Assembly: GCA_015488115.1 (NCBI GenBank)
Contig: WFOK01000063.1
Location: 1-46,165 of the forward strand
Length of the DNA stretch: 46,165 nt
From: Mariprofundaceae bacterium
GTDB lineage: Bacteria; Pseudomonadota; Zetaproteobacteria; Mariprofundales; Mariprofundaceae
Direction: 5' to 3'
A model generated the notes under the pieces. That model was not told the origin of the DNA. It did not search any database and saw only the letters and a list, made by a program, of their open reading frames with translations. How positions within the stretch are numbered: position 1 is the first letter of the stretch; each line of letters opens with the position of its first letter. Positions 23,995-33,027 of this stretch are shown piece by piece. The translations under genes were made by a program, and so were the position numbers.

Positions 23995-24734
23995 CAGTCT
24001 CCTCCTGTGTCGCGAGCACGGCGCAGCAAGGCACGCACCTTCTCCAGATCCTCGGGTGTATCCACGCCGTGCGATTCGAAGTCCCCGACGGTCACGGCGA
24101 TGTCATATCCGTGATGCAATACCCGCAATTGCTCCAGTTGCTCGGCCCTTTCGGCATCGCAAGCCTCCAGCGATGGATAGATGAGCAAAAATTCCCTCCT
24201 GTAGGCATAGAGGCCGACATGCCGCAGCGCGGACACCGGGGCCGATTCATCCCGCCGATAGGGGATGGGCGCGCGGCTGAAATACATGGCGCGACCTCGC
24301 GCATCGCAGACGAGCTTCACGACATGCGGATTGTCCAAATCCCGGGATGTGGCCGGATGCGCGAGCGTGGCCATCGGCAGAAAGGGATCCTCGGCAAAGG
24401 GACCAATGACCGCGCGGATGGCCCCGGGGTCGATCAGCGGCTCGTCGCCCTGGACATTGATGATGATGTCCGCGGACATGTCCCGCGCCGCCATCGCAAG
24501 ACGCTCGCTTCCGCTTGAACAATCATCCGGCGTCATCACAACGCCGGCGCCGTGCCGTTCGGCCACGCGGGCGATCTCCTCGTTGTCCGTGGCCACGAAC
24601 ACCGGCCCGAGTTCTGCGGCCCTGGCCCGCTCGATGACATGCGCCAGCATCGGCTTGCCGTCCAGTTCGGCCAGCGGCTTGCCGGGAAGGCGCGTTGATG
24701 CCATGCGCGCGGGGATGCCGATCGCAATGTTCAC
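23994..24734 (-). CDS. kdsB: 3-deoxy-manno-octulosonate cytidylyltransferase (CMP-Kdo synthetase)
   Basis: Activates Kdo with CTP to make CMP-Kdo for the LPS inner core, in the cytosol. It is 246 aa. Motifs include IPARMASTRLPGKPLAEL at the nucleotide-binding start, VATDNEEI, NVQGDEPLI with the metal-binding Asp, and RHVGLYAYRREFL. The start overlaps the heptose-kinase stop by 4 bp, and its stop overlaps the DHH start. It indicates an LPS-bearing outer membrane. Confidence 0.95.
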   Translation of the reverse strand: MNIAIGIPARMASTRLPGKPLAELDGKPMLAHVIERARAAELGPVFVATDNEEIARVAERHGAGVVMTPDDCSSGSERLAMAARDMSADIIINVQGDEPLIDPGAIRAVIGPFAEDPFLPMATLAHPATSRDLDNPHVVKLVCDARGRAMYFSRAPIPYRRDESAPVSALRHVGLYAYRREFLLIYPSLEACDAERAEQLEQLRVLHHGYDIAVTVGDFESHGVDTPEDLEKVRALLRRARDTGGD

Positions 24735-25651
24735 TGCTGCCTCCCGATCTCATCCCAACTCGCCGTTGCGGTCCCAACCTTGCCCACCACCACGCCCGCG
24801 GCGCAATTGGCCAGCCTGGCAGCTCGCAGCGGATCATCGCCCCTTGCCAGACAAGCCGTGAACACGGCGATCACCGTATCCCCGGCGCCGGTCACATCGA
24901 ACACATCACGGGCAGCCGTCGGAATATGATGCGATTCGGCCCCATCGTACAGAGTCATGCCGCGCTCCGAGCGCGTGATCAGCACATAACGCAGGCCAAG
25001 CCTACGGTGCAGCTCCGCCGCGATGCGCGCCACGTGCTGATCCTCGTTGAGCGGATCCATGCCAGCCATGGCCGCCGCCTCGGAAAGATTCGGCGTGATC
25101 ACCGTGGCCCCATGATAAGCATCGGTATGCTCTGGCTTCGGATCGACGGCAATGACGCCCCCTTTCAGTCGTTCGATCAGCCTGCGAATGAATGCCGGCG
25201 TCAGCACACCCTTGCCGTAGTCGGATAGGATGGTGGCCTGGGCCTGCGGTGCCAATTCCTCCACGCAGGCCATCAGCCGTTCATGGCTTTCCCGCGAGGC
25301 AGGCTGGGTCCACTCGCGGTCATAGCGAACGACCTGTTGGTGGCGCGCGATGATGCGCGTCTTGATGGCCGTGGGACGCTGGTTGGTCTTCGTGATCACG
25401 CCCCGATCGTCCGAATCGAGCTCCCCCAAGCGCTGACGAACCCAATCACCGGGCTCGTCATCGCCGACCAGCCCGAGCATGGCGGAACGAACACCCAATG
25501 CATGCAGATTCCGGACCACATTGGCCGACCCACCCAGGCGCCGGTCGATCCTGTGGACCGAGACCACAGGAACCGGAGCTTCGGGGGAGATGCGCGTCAC
25601 ATCGCCCCAGATGAACTCATCCACAATGATGTCGCCGATAACAAGAATCAT
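24731..25651 (-). CDS. rfaE1: D-glycero-beta-D-manno-heptose-7-phosphate kinase (HldE N-domain type, RfaE1)
   Basis: A 306-aa PfkB-family kinase that phosphorylates heptose-7-phosphate in ADP-heptose synthesis for the LPS inner core. The N terminus VIGDIIVDEFIWGDVTRISPEAP is the family hallmark; the sugar-binding GGSANVVRNL and the catalytic DVTGAGDT motif are present. It is the stand-alone kinase; the adenylyltransferase half (RfaE2) of the fused E. coli HldE is not attached here. Overlaps by 4 bp with both neighbours, so it is firmly in the operon. Confidence 0.92.
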   Translation of the reverse strand: MILVIGDIIVDEFIWGDVTRISPEAPVPVVSVHRIDRRLGGSANVVRNLHALGVRSAMLGLVGDDEPGDWVRQRLGELDSDDRGVITKTNQRPTAIKTRIIARHQQVVRYDREWTQPASRESHERLMACVEELAPQAQATILSDYGKGVLTPAFIRRLIERLKGGVIAVDPKPEHTDAYHGATVITPNLSEAAAMAGMDPLNEDQHVARIAAELHRRLGLRYVLITRSERGMTLYDGAESHHIPTAARDVFDVTGAGDTVIAVFTACLARGDDPLRAARLANCAAGVVVGKVGTATASWDEIGRQQ

Positions 25652-27066
25652 CGCCTCCTCCCCGCCGGCCCTTCCTCATGAGCATACAGGTACATGTCAT
25701 CCCCGCGCACGGTCCACGAACGAACGAGCCTGCCCAGGGAAGGCATTTCCCGCTCGGTCAGGACATAGACCCTTTTGTCCCGTTTCGGACTGAACCATCG
25801 GACATACCCCCGGTCGGGACGCCAGACATCGATGTAGGCGATCACCGCCAGCCCCGTGGCCACGTCATTGAGCGTGCGCAATGGAGCGTCCTTTGTCAGC
25901 GCCATGATTTCCCTGGCCACGGCCTGCTGATCATGGCCTGGACGCCAATCCTTGACGTAGGGCAAGGCCAACAGGCTGTAGGGGATCTTGAGCAGCAGCA
26001 CAAGCCCGATGAGCATCATGCCCTGTTTCAGATGTTCACGGGAAAGCTGCCGCAGCATTCTGGCAAGCAGCAGGGCGGCAAGTCCGTAAAGGGGTACGAG
26101 ATAGCGTGGCGTGGCCCCGGCTGAGACCCAAAACGGCATGAAGCATGCGAGAAGAACCGTCGCCAGCGTCACAAGCTCCGCGTTCCACGTCGGTAGCCAT
26201 TTACGGCGCCAAACCAGCCAGAGCAGGAACAAGGACACGGGCATGGCCCTGAAGGCGAACACCAGTGGATACGTGACCCAGTGAAACAAGTAGTCCAGCA
26301 GGCCAAAGCCCGCAAAATTGCGCATGGCGTCACGAAAGGTCGTCAAGGCCGTGTTTTCCCCCGATGGCACGACAAGCACCTGCCAGGCCATGGGCACGGA
26401 CAAGGCCAGCAGACCTGGAAACAGCCAGGATGGGCGCAAGATCATCCGCCAGCACCGGTAGCGCCAGACAAGCACGCCACCGGCCAGTCCATACAAGGCA
26501 TAGGCCGTGATGTTCTTGGTCAGGAAAGCGAGTGAGATGGCCAGCAATGAGGCAAGAAACCATGCCGCCCGCCGATCATGGATGCCCCGCCACAACAACA
26601 CAATGGCAGCCAAAATGAAGCTCCCGAACATGGCATCCACGTACCCCAGCCAGCCATACCAGAAGGACACCTCGCCCAGGGAAAGGTAGACCAGGGCTGC
26701 AAGCCAGCCGATGTTTCTCTGTTGCGGCCAAAGCCAGCTGGCGGCCCAGCCGACGAAACCGGCGGCCAGCCAGCTTGAGAGGACCGATGCCATACGGATC
26801 GAAAGATCGACATGCTCCCAGCCGATCAGCATGCTGATCGCCATGACAGGCCAATGCCACAGCGGAGAATGAGGCCAGACTGCCCCATAGATCGATGGGT
26901 GCAGCCAATCGTCGCGCACAAACATTTCAAACGACTTGATGGCCATCAGGCCTTCTTCGCCAATATACTGCACGAAAGGAAGCGGCAACAGCATGAACAG
27001 CGCGGCTGTCAGCGTCAGGACCTTCAGAAACACTGGAGCGTCCGCTTGCTCGAATAAACGCCTCAC
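25648..27066 (-). CDS. Polytopic glycosyltransferase (ArnT/PMT, GT-C type)
   Basis: A 472-aa membrane protein with about 11-12 hydrophobic segments. After the first segment the loop YIGEEGLMAIKSFEMF holds the acidic residues expected of GT-C enzymes, and the AAALVYLSLGEV-like central part is typical of the PMT/RfaB-independent family of lipid-linked sugar transferases. The GTG at 27066 overlaps the upstream stop as GTGA and has GGAGAG upstream; this start is preferred over a GTG at 27105. It is part of the LPS operon, so it probably adds a sugar to an LPS or glycan precursor in the periplasm. Acceptor and sugar unknown. Confidence 0.75.
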   Translation of the reverse strand: MRRLFEQADAPVFLKVLTLTAALFMLLPLPFVQYIGEEGLMAIKSFEMFVRDDWLHPSIYGAVWPHSPLWHWPVMAISMLIGWEHVDLSIRMASVLSSWLAAGFVGWAASWLWPQQRNIGWLAALVYLSLGEVSFWYGWLGYVDAMFGSFILAAIVLLWRGIHDRRAAWFLASLLAISLAFLTKNITAYALYGLAGGVLVWRYRCWRMILRPSWLFPGLLALSVPMAWQVLVVPSGENTALTTFRDAMRNFAGFGLLDYLFHWVTYPLVFAFRAMPVSLFLLWLVWRRKWLPTWNAELVTLATVLLACFMPFWVSAGATPRYLVPLYGLAALLLARMLRQLSREHLKQGMMLIGLVLLLKIPYSLLALPYVKDWRPGHDQQAVAREIMALTKDAPLRTLNDVATGLAVIAYIDVWRPDRGYVRWFSPKRDKRVYVLTEREMPSLGRLVRSWTVRGDDMYLYAHEEGPAGRRR

Positions 27067-28487
27067 GCGGCCGGCTCTCCATGCTTCCGGCACGAGACAA
27101 TCCACATGCAGGTCCAGAGCGAATTCATGCGCTCCACGCGCAGGCCCAAGGCACCCAGATGGGCCAACAGTTCGTCCCGCGTATAGGCATGCGCGATCGG
27201 CGGCAGATGCAGCACATGCCTGCGAATCGGCAAACCGATGGAGGTTCTCAGCAGAGAAACCGGTGAAGGCCTCTTGGGGAACGTGAACACCAGCAGGCCA
27301 TCCTGGCGCAACAGCCGCCTCATTTCCTTCAAGGCAAGAACCGGATCGGGCACATAATCCAAAACGCCCATGGAAATGACGAGATCGAAGCGTTCGCTGG
27401 CGAATGGAACGGCCTGGGCATCGCCCTGAACCAGGTACCAGTCGGCCAGCATCCTCCGCTTCATGTCGTCGGCCTTCTTTAGCATGTTGAATGAGTAATC
27501 CATACCACTTGCCCGGCCGACCCGCTCACGAAGAAACGCCAGATGCACGCCGGATCCGCATCCGATGTCCAGCATCTCATCAAAGCTGCGCTCGCCGAGC
27601 ATGCGCAGAAGGATCTCGCTGCGTTGCCGGAGGAACCGGCCGACAATCCTTCCGCCCAGCGATGGATCATCCTCATAGAAGCGGGCAAAGGTCTCGGGCC
27701 TCTGATGCCAGTATGCACCCATGTCATCCCGATGCCGGAGACCATCCGGGGATGCATCAGCCGATTCGCGGCGCAAGCGTTCCTTGAATGCACGCAGGCT
27801 CCGGAAATAGGCAATCGTGTCTCTGATCACCCGCACCGTGCTGCTCTTGTCCACCCTGCGCAGAAACAGGCATGGAAGTTCAACGATCTTCAATCCCGCC
27901 AGATGCGACAGATAAGTGATTTCGGTATCCCAGAACCAGCCGGTATCCCGGCAACGCTCGAGCACGGGCAAAACGGCCTGTCGGCGGAAGAACTTGAAAC
28001 CTGCCTCGGAATCCCGGACCGGAGCGTCGATCATCCACCTTGCCAGCATCCGGTAGCCAAGGCTCAGCAAATGGCGCACCAGCACGACAGGATGGGGACG
28101 AAGCTTGTAGACCCGATGGGCGACAACCATGTCCGCCTGCTTGCGTCGCAAAAGATCGAGCGCCGGAGGGATGTACCAGGCGCTGATTTCCAGATCGATA
28201 TCGAGAAAGCCAACCACATCGCCCCGCGCAAGCTTCATGCCCTCTTGAACGGTCGCACCCCTTCCGCGGTTGATTTCATGAAAGCGGAGCTGCACATCCT
28301 CCCTGCCGTCAAGCAGCTCGCGCAGGATCTGTGGCGTGCCGTCGCTGGATGCGTCATCAATGACGATGAGCTCGTAGCGCAGACCAAACGCCCGCAGTAC
28401 GCGTTCCAGTTCAGGAAGGCTTTGCCGAAGATGCTCGGCTTCGTTAAAGCATGCTATGACGACCGAAAGGTCGATGTTTTCCCTCAT
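27063..28487 (-). CDS. Fusion of GT2 glycosyltransferase and SAM methyltransferase
   Basis: A 474-aa two-domain protein. Residues 1-245 are a family-2 glycosyltransferase with VVIACFNEAEH, VIDDASSDGT (about 43-51) and the FLDIDLE metal motif (about 94-100); this part resembles dolichyl-phosphate glucosyltransferase-like enzymes. Residues 290-465 are a class I methyltransferase with the SAM loop LDIGCGSGVHL (306-316), the acidic GMDYS motif and the VLDYVPDP strand. The start ATG 28487 is favoured by an AGGCGG site; GTG 28493 would overlap the aminotransferase stop. Such fusions suggest that a transferred sugar or its lipid carrier is also methylated; that is inference. Confidence 0.8.
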   Translation of the reverse strand: MRENIDLSVVIACFNEAEHLRQSLPELERVLRAFGLRYELIVIDDASSDGTPQILRELLDGREDVQLRFHEINRGRGATVQEGMKLARGDVVGFLDIDLEISAWYIPPALDLLRRKQADMVVAHRVYKLRPHPVVLVRHLLSLGYRMLARWMIDAPVRDSEAGFKFFRRQAVLPVLERCRDTGWFWDTEITYLSHLAGLKIVELPCLFLRRVDKSSTVRVIRDTIAYFRSLRAFKERLRRESADASPDGLRHRDDMGAYWHQRPETFARFYEDDPSLGGRIVGRFLRQRSEILLRMLGERSFDEMLDIGCGSGVHLAFLRERVGRASGMDYSFNMLKKADDMKRRMLADWYLVQGDAQAVPFASERFDLVISMGVLDYVPDPVLALKEMRRLLRQDGLLVFTFPKRPSPVSLLRTSIGLPIRRHVLHLPPIAHAYTRDELLAHLGALGLRVERMNSLWTCMWIVSCRKHGEPAA

Positions 28488-28489
28488 GT

Positions 28490-29686
28490 TCACCGCCTGT
28501 AATAACGAAAAACCTTGTGAACGGCCTCGATGACATCATCCACATCGCGATCCGCAAGCCTTGCGGAAAGCGGCAGACTCAGGGTGCGCTCCGAGATCCA
28601 GGTCGCATGCGGAAAGTCGCTCGCATCCAGTCCGTAGGTATCCCGGTAATAGGGGTGCAGATGCAGACCGATGAAGTGAATACCCGTTCCGATGTTCTCC
28701 TGATGCAGCGCCTGCATGAACTGATCCCGGCTACATCGCAGGGCATCCAGATCAAGCAGCAGCGTATAGAGGTGGCGGGCATGCACATCGCCGGCTCGCA
28801 CCGGCGCCGGAAGATGCACGGGAAGATCGGCAAATGCAGCATTGTAGCGCTCCCAGATCTGGCGTCTTCTCTGCAGATAGCGTTCCAGCCGGGGCAGCTG
28901 GTGCAGACCCATCGCCGCCTGCAGGTCCATCATGTTGGCCTTGTAGCCCGGAGCCAGCACCTGGTAATGCCTGAAGCCTTCATCGCTGTATCGTCGCCAT
29001 GCCCCGCGCGACAGGCCGTGGAGGGCCAGCATCTGGACCTTCTCAGCCCAATCACGATGCCGGGTTGTAACCATGCCGCCCTCTCCAGTGACGAGATTCT
29101 TGGTCACATAAAACGAAAAGCACGTCGCATCTGAAATGCTGCCGATCTTCCGACCCTGACAACCCGCCTCGATCGCATGTGCCGCGTCCTCGATGACCAC
29201 AAGCCCATGCGCCCTGGCCAGGGGAACGATGCGCTCCATCTCACACGGCCTGCCCGCCATGTGAACCGGGATCACGGCCTTGGTTCGCTCCGTCACGGCC
29301 TGCTCGATGCTTGCGGGGGTCATGTTCATCGTTTCCCGGTCGACATCAACGAAGACCGGCCTGGCGCCCGCATGAATCACGGCATTGGCCGTGGCGCAGA
29401 ATGTCATGCTCGGAACAATGACCTCATCGCCAGGCCCGATGCCCGCGGCCAGCATCGTCAGGTGCAAGGCTGCCGTACAGGAATGCAGGGCAACCGCATG
29501 ATCGCTCCGCGTGTAAGTCCTGAACATGTCCTCGAAGCGCGCGACCTTGGGCCCCGTGCCAATCCAGCCCGAACGCAGGCTGTCCACGACCTCGTCAATT
29601 TCCGCCTGCTCGATCATGGGCGAGCCGAACACCAGGTAATGTTCCCGAACCGGGGGCGCGTTATCGTATGCGATTGTCACAATCAT
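28490..29686 (-). CDS. DegT/DnrJ/EryC1-family sugar aminotransferase
   Basis: A 398-aa PLP-dependent enzyme that adds an amino group to a keto-sugar nucleotide. The PLP Lys is in SFYVTKNLVTGEGGM (Lys196), Asp167 lies in IEDAAHA, and the substrate-end motifs GYKANMMDLQAAMGLHQL and GIHFIGLHLHPYY are present. The overall pattern is close to ArnB- or PseC/FdtB-like enzymes, but the actual sugar cannot be named. ATG 29686 has CAGGAG upstream. It opens the LPS operon and is divergent from a GT2 gene across a 104-bp gap. Confidence 0.88.
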   Translation of the reverse strand: MIVTIAYDNAPPVREHYLVFGSPMIEQAEIDEVVDSLRSGWIGTGPKVARFEDMFRTYTRSDHAVALHSCTAALHLTMLAAGIGPGDEVIVPSMTFCATANAVIHAGARPVFVDVDRETMNMTPASIEQAVTERTKAVIPVHMAGRPCEMERIVPLARAHGLVVIEDAAHAIEAGCQGRKIGSISDATCFSFYVTKNLVTGEGGMVTTRHRDWAEKVQMLALHGLSRGAWRRYSDEGFRHYQVLAPGYKANMMDLQAAMGLHQLPRLERYLQRRRQIWERYNAAFADLPVHLPAPVRAGDVHARHLYTLLLDLDALRCSRDQFMQALHQENIGTGIHFIGLHLHPYYRDTYGLDASDFPHATWISERTLSLPLSARLADRDVDDVIEAVHKVFRYYRR

Positions 29687-29790
29687 CAGCTCCTGAATCT
29701 GGCCGCATGCAGCGCATGCTAGCGGGCCACCAGAAAAAGTAGAGACCCATTGGTTGGCAAGCCCTGCACGATGCGCAATCATGGCCAGCC

Positions 29791-30672
29791 ATGTTCTTCG
29801 TCATGCCCCATCTGCGCGCGTGCGACTCCCGTGCCAGGGCATATTTTCGCGCGGCCATCGAAAGCCTGCGCGCACAGACGGATCCAGACTGGCAGCTTGT
29901 CATCGCCGATGACGGCTCGCCACCGACCGTTCAGCGGGAACTGCGGGAACTGGAGGCAACGGATCCCCGCATCCATGTGCTGCTTGGCCAGCGGAATCTC
30001 GGCCCCGGATACCGTCGCAATGAAGGCATCCTACATGCCGCCCGCGCCGGTGCCCAGGCCATCCTGTTTCTCGACGCTGACGACGAGGCTCACCCGGAAA
30101 GGGTTCGCCTGACCAGAAGGATCTTCATGGATGAAACCTACGTCGACGTCATTTACTCCCCGTTTCATGTCATGGATGAAAAAGGGGAGAACGTCCCGCA
30201 TGACGAGCTGACGCCTTCCATCCGCCAGATCGTGGATAACTACCGCCAGCACCCGCCGGAAGGAACGGGGTTATGGCGGACCTTCGGCCTGGAAACGGGA
30301 TACCTGAACCTGACCTCGGCCACCTCGGTGCGCATCGCGCTTGCCCTGCGCCAGCCCTTCCCCAAACACCGCGTGTCCGAGGACCTTCACACCTGGCTCC
30401 GCTATGCGGCAGATGGAGGCTTCTTCCGTTTCGCACCCGAGATCCCGGCCCGCTACCGCATCCCCAGATCAAACGGATCCCATTCTCGCGCCAAGCTCGG
30501 GCGCGCCTTTTATCTGCACAAGGCGCGCGTGGACCGGGAAGGCTTCGAGATGGCCTTGGAAATCGCCCGACGCCGCGGGGAAATCACCACTGCCCAGATA
30601 CCCGAACTTCGATCAGCCTTTGAGAAGAAGCTGCGCCGCCTGCTGTCGGAAGAACGGATATACCTGAGCTGA
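29791..30672 (+). CDS. Family-2 glycosyltransferase
   Basis: A 293-aa cytoplasmic GT-A glycosyltransferase without transmembrane segments. It shows IESLRAQTDPDWQLVIADDGS (the fold's first nucleotide-binding stretch), GPGYRRNEGIL, and the metal-binding LFLDADDEAHPERV. It probably adds a sugar to an LPS core or surface glycan, given the opposing LPS operon. No convincing ribosome site precedes ATG 29791, and no other start improves on it. Its stop faces the recQ stop 7 bp away. Confidence 0.75.
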   Translation: MFFVMPHLRACDSRARAYFRAAIESLRAQTDPDWQLVIADDGSPPTVQRELRELEATDPRIHVLLGQRNLGPGYRRNEGILHAARAGAQAILFLDADDEAHPERVRLTRRIFMDETYVDVIYSPFHVMDEKGENVPHDELTPSIRQIVDNYRQHPPEGTGLWRTFGLETGYLNLTSATSVRIALALRQPFPKHRVSEDLHTWLRYAADGGFFRFAPEIPARYRIPRSNGSHSRAKLGRAFYLHKARVDREGFEMALEIARRRGEITTAQIPELRSAFEKKLRRLLSEERIYLS

Positions 30673-30679
30673 GCAGGAT

Positions 30680-32845
30680 TCAGGCCACGCCGATGGCCTC
30701 GCGCCATGCCAGGAGCAGGCGAAACTCCTCGTTCGTCGTCTCGATCGACAAGTCCTGCTTGATTTCGGACAGGGATGCGTAGGGATCGGCGTCGTCCAGC
30801 TCCTGCATCAAGGTGTCGAACTTGTCGCCGAAATAGGCCGGCACATCTATGTAATGGGCGGCCCGAATCAGGGCGATGTAATGATTCAGCACCGTGGCCT
30901 TGCTGATCCCCTGATGTGCGGCATTCTCCTCGACGCTCATGCCCTTGCGGTAAAGCGAATAGGTATAGGCCTGGTTGTCATTGACCGGAGGACCCTTGGC
31001 GATGAGCTTGGGTATGTCCTGATCCGCCTGCTCCTCCGCATCAGGCGATTCGGCCACATGCTCGCGGATCAGTGCAAGCAGTCGCTCACCGTAGGCATCC
31101 AGCTTGTGCTGACCCAGGCCGCTGATGCGCGAAAGTGACGCCATGTCCTGCGGCTTCACCTGGCTCATTTCTGTCAGCGTGACATCACTGAACAGCACAT
31201 GCGGGGCCATGTCTTCCTCATCGGCAAGCTGCTGACGCAGTTCGACGAGCTTGTTGAACAGGGCCTCATCCTTCGCCTTGCCAAGCCGCCTGAGCTCGCG
31301 GCGGATGCCGGGCTTGTACCGTGCCAGAATGATCGGCTCTCCGGAGACGCCGATCTTTTCCGCCTTCTTCGTTGGCCGCATGGCCGCGCGCCGGGAAATG
31401 TCCTGCACGAAATAGCCATGATGCACTAGCTGGCGCAGGATGGATGTCCACTCATCGGCATTGATATCATGACCGCGGCCATAGCTCTTCAGCTTGTCAT
31501 GACCCTGTTCGCGAATGCGCGCATTGTTCGAGCCGCGCAGCACGTCAATGACATAGCCCATGCCATATTCGCCATTGAGTTCGCGGACACACTGCAGGGC
31601 CAGCTCGGCCAGCTCGGTAGCGTCATAGGTCTCCGGAGGATCGAGGCAGATGTCACAGTTGCCGCAATCCTCTTCCAGGGCCTCGCCAAAGTAGCCCAGC
31701 AGCACCCGGCGCCGGCAGGTCAGCGCCTCGGCAAAGCCGACCATGCCGTTGAGCTTGTGCACCTCCACGCGACGTTGCTCGGGGTTCTCGACATTCTCGA
31801 TGAGACGGCGCACCAGATTCACGTCACCGGAGCCATAAAGCAGCAGGGCCTCGGACTCGAGGCCGTCACGGCCGGCGCGCCCGGTTTCCTGATAGTAGGA
31901 TTCGATGCTCTTGGGCAGGTCATGATGGATGACGAACCGCACGTTGGGTTTGTCCACCCCCATGCCAAACGCAATCGTTGCCACGATGACCTTCACCCTG
32001 TCGCGCAGAAAGTCATCCTGCACCTTTTCCCGCGTTCGCCCTGGCATGCCGGCGTGATAGGCGGCGGCACGAATGCCGTGTCGCTGCAGATTGACCGCGA
32101 GATCCTCCACGCGCTTGCGCGACAGGCAATAAATGATGCCCGAGGCCTTGGGCCAACCCTCCAGAAACTGCAGGATCTGGGTCAGGGGCTGGCGCTTTTC
32201 AGCCACGAGGTAGCGAATGTTCGGTCGGTCAAAGCTGGCCACGAACCGGCGGGCCTTCTCCAGTTTCAGTCGTTTCGTGACATCTTCCCTGGTGTGCTCA
32301 TCGGCCGTGGCCGTCAGGGCAAGCATGGGAACATGCGGGAAATGTTCGCGCAACTCGCCCAGTCGCACGTACTCGGGCCTGAAGTCATGCCCCCATTGCG
32401 ACACGCAATGGGCTTCATCGATGGCAAACATTGCAATCTTGACCTGCTCCATCTTCTGCATGAACGATTTCGACAGCAGACGCTCCGGGGCAACATACAG
32501 CAGATCGAGCTCGCCGGAGGCAAAACGCTCCAATACTTCCTTGGCCTGTGTGGCCTTCAGCGAGGAATTGTAGTAGGCCGCCCTGACACCACAGGCTGTC
32601 AGGCTGTCCACCTGATCCTTCATCAGCGAGATCAGCGGAGAAACGACGATGCCGGTTCCGTCGCGGAGAAGGGATGGTATCTGATAACAGATCGACTTTC
32701 CTCCCCCTGTGGGCATGAGCACGAATGCATCCCGCCCCTCGAGCAGGGTCATGATGATGTCCTCCTGCATGGGCCGGAAGGCCGTATAACCAAAAACATC
32801 ATGCAGGGTCTTGTAAGCTTGTTCCCTAAGCTGCTTGTTTGTCAT
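30680..32845 (-). CDS. recQ: ATP-dependent DNA helicase RecQ with C-terminal HTH-like extension
   Basis: A 3'-5' helicase acting in recombination and repair. It is 721 aa, about 110 longer than E. coli RecQ. Visible are Walker A MPTGGGKSICYQIP near residue 44, the DEAH box DEAHCVSQWGHDFRPEY, the zinc-binding Cys cluster (CRRRVLLGYFGE...CGNCDIC), a winged-helix RQC region and an HRDC-like domain. The last 90 residues include SVEENAAHQGISKATVLNHY, a helix-turn-helix of the type found in Bacillus-like RecQ proteins. ATG 32845 is the only sensible start; AGGAG lies 14 nt upstream, an unusually long spacing. Confidence 0.93.
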   Translation of the reverse strand: MTNKQLREQAYKTLHDVFGYTAFRPMQEDIIMTLLEGRDAFVLMPTGGGKSICYQIPSLLRDGTGIVVSPLISLMKDQVDSLTACGVRAAYYNSSLKATQAKEVLERFASGELDLLYVAPERLLSKSFMQKMEQVKIAMFAIDEAHCVSQWGHDFRPEYVRLGELREHFPHVPMLALTATADEHTREDVTKRLKLEKARRFVASFDRPNIRYLVAEKRQPLTQILQFLEGWPKASGIIYCLSRKRVEDLAVNLQRHGIRAAAYHAGMPGRTREKVQDDFLRDRVKVIVATIAFGMGVDKPNVRFVIHHDLPKSIESYYQETGRAGRDGLESEALLLYGSGDVNLVRRLIENVENPEQRRVEVHKLNGMVGFAEALTCRRRVLLGYFGEALEEDCGNCDICLDPPETYDATELAELALQCVRELNGEYGMGYVIDVLRGSNNARIREQGHDKLKSYGRGHDINADEWTSILRQLVHHGYFVQDISRRAAMRPTKKAEKIGVSGEPIILARYKPGIRRELRRLGKAKDEALFNKLVELRQQLADEEDMAPHVLFSDVTLTEMSQVKPQDMASLSRISGLGQHKLDAYGERLLALIREHVAESPDAEEQADQDIPKLIAKGPPVNDNQAYTYSLYRKGMSVEENAAHQGISKATVLNHYIALIRAAHYIDVPAYFGDKFDTLMQELDDADPYASLSEIKQDLSIETTNEEFRLLLAWREAIGVA

Positions 32846-33027
32846 AGACTGAGTGTTTTCTCCTGATCTTTCTTGCGCACATTTACCGCGCCAGGCCACT
32901 TGGGGCACATCGCCGATAACCAAGCCCCGGCGGCGCTTCGTTCCTATTTATTAATATGTCAGCATGACGGGCTGCACATTGCAAGCTTTTCGATTGCATC
33001 GAACGAATTTGGCTTCATGATTCACTC
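32846..33027. promoter_or_regulatory. Divergent recQ-hemD control region
   Basis: A 182-bp gap between divergent recQ and hemD, the longest in the window. It contains an AT-rich run (TATTTATTAATATG, 32944-32957) that could hold a -10 element for either direction, and a perfect inverted repeat TTCGAT-TGC-ATCGAA (32989-33003) about 25 bp before the hemD start. No LexA box was seen. No complete promoter could be assigned. Confidence 0.4.

Noticed and set aside
29705-29719. GCATGC-AGC-GCATGC repeat in the aminotransferase/GT2 gap
   Set aside because: Each half is itself a 6-bp palindrome, and similar GCATGC words recur in this sequence, so an operator cannot be argued.
31469-32866. Long (465-codon) open frame opposite recQ
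   Set aside because: It lies wholly antisense to a clear RecQ gene with all helicase motifs and shows no domain pattern; long opposite frames are common in GC-rich DNA.
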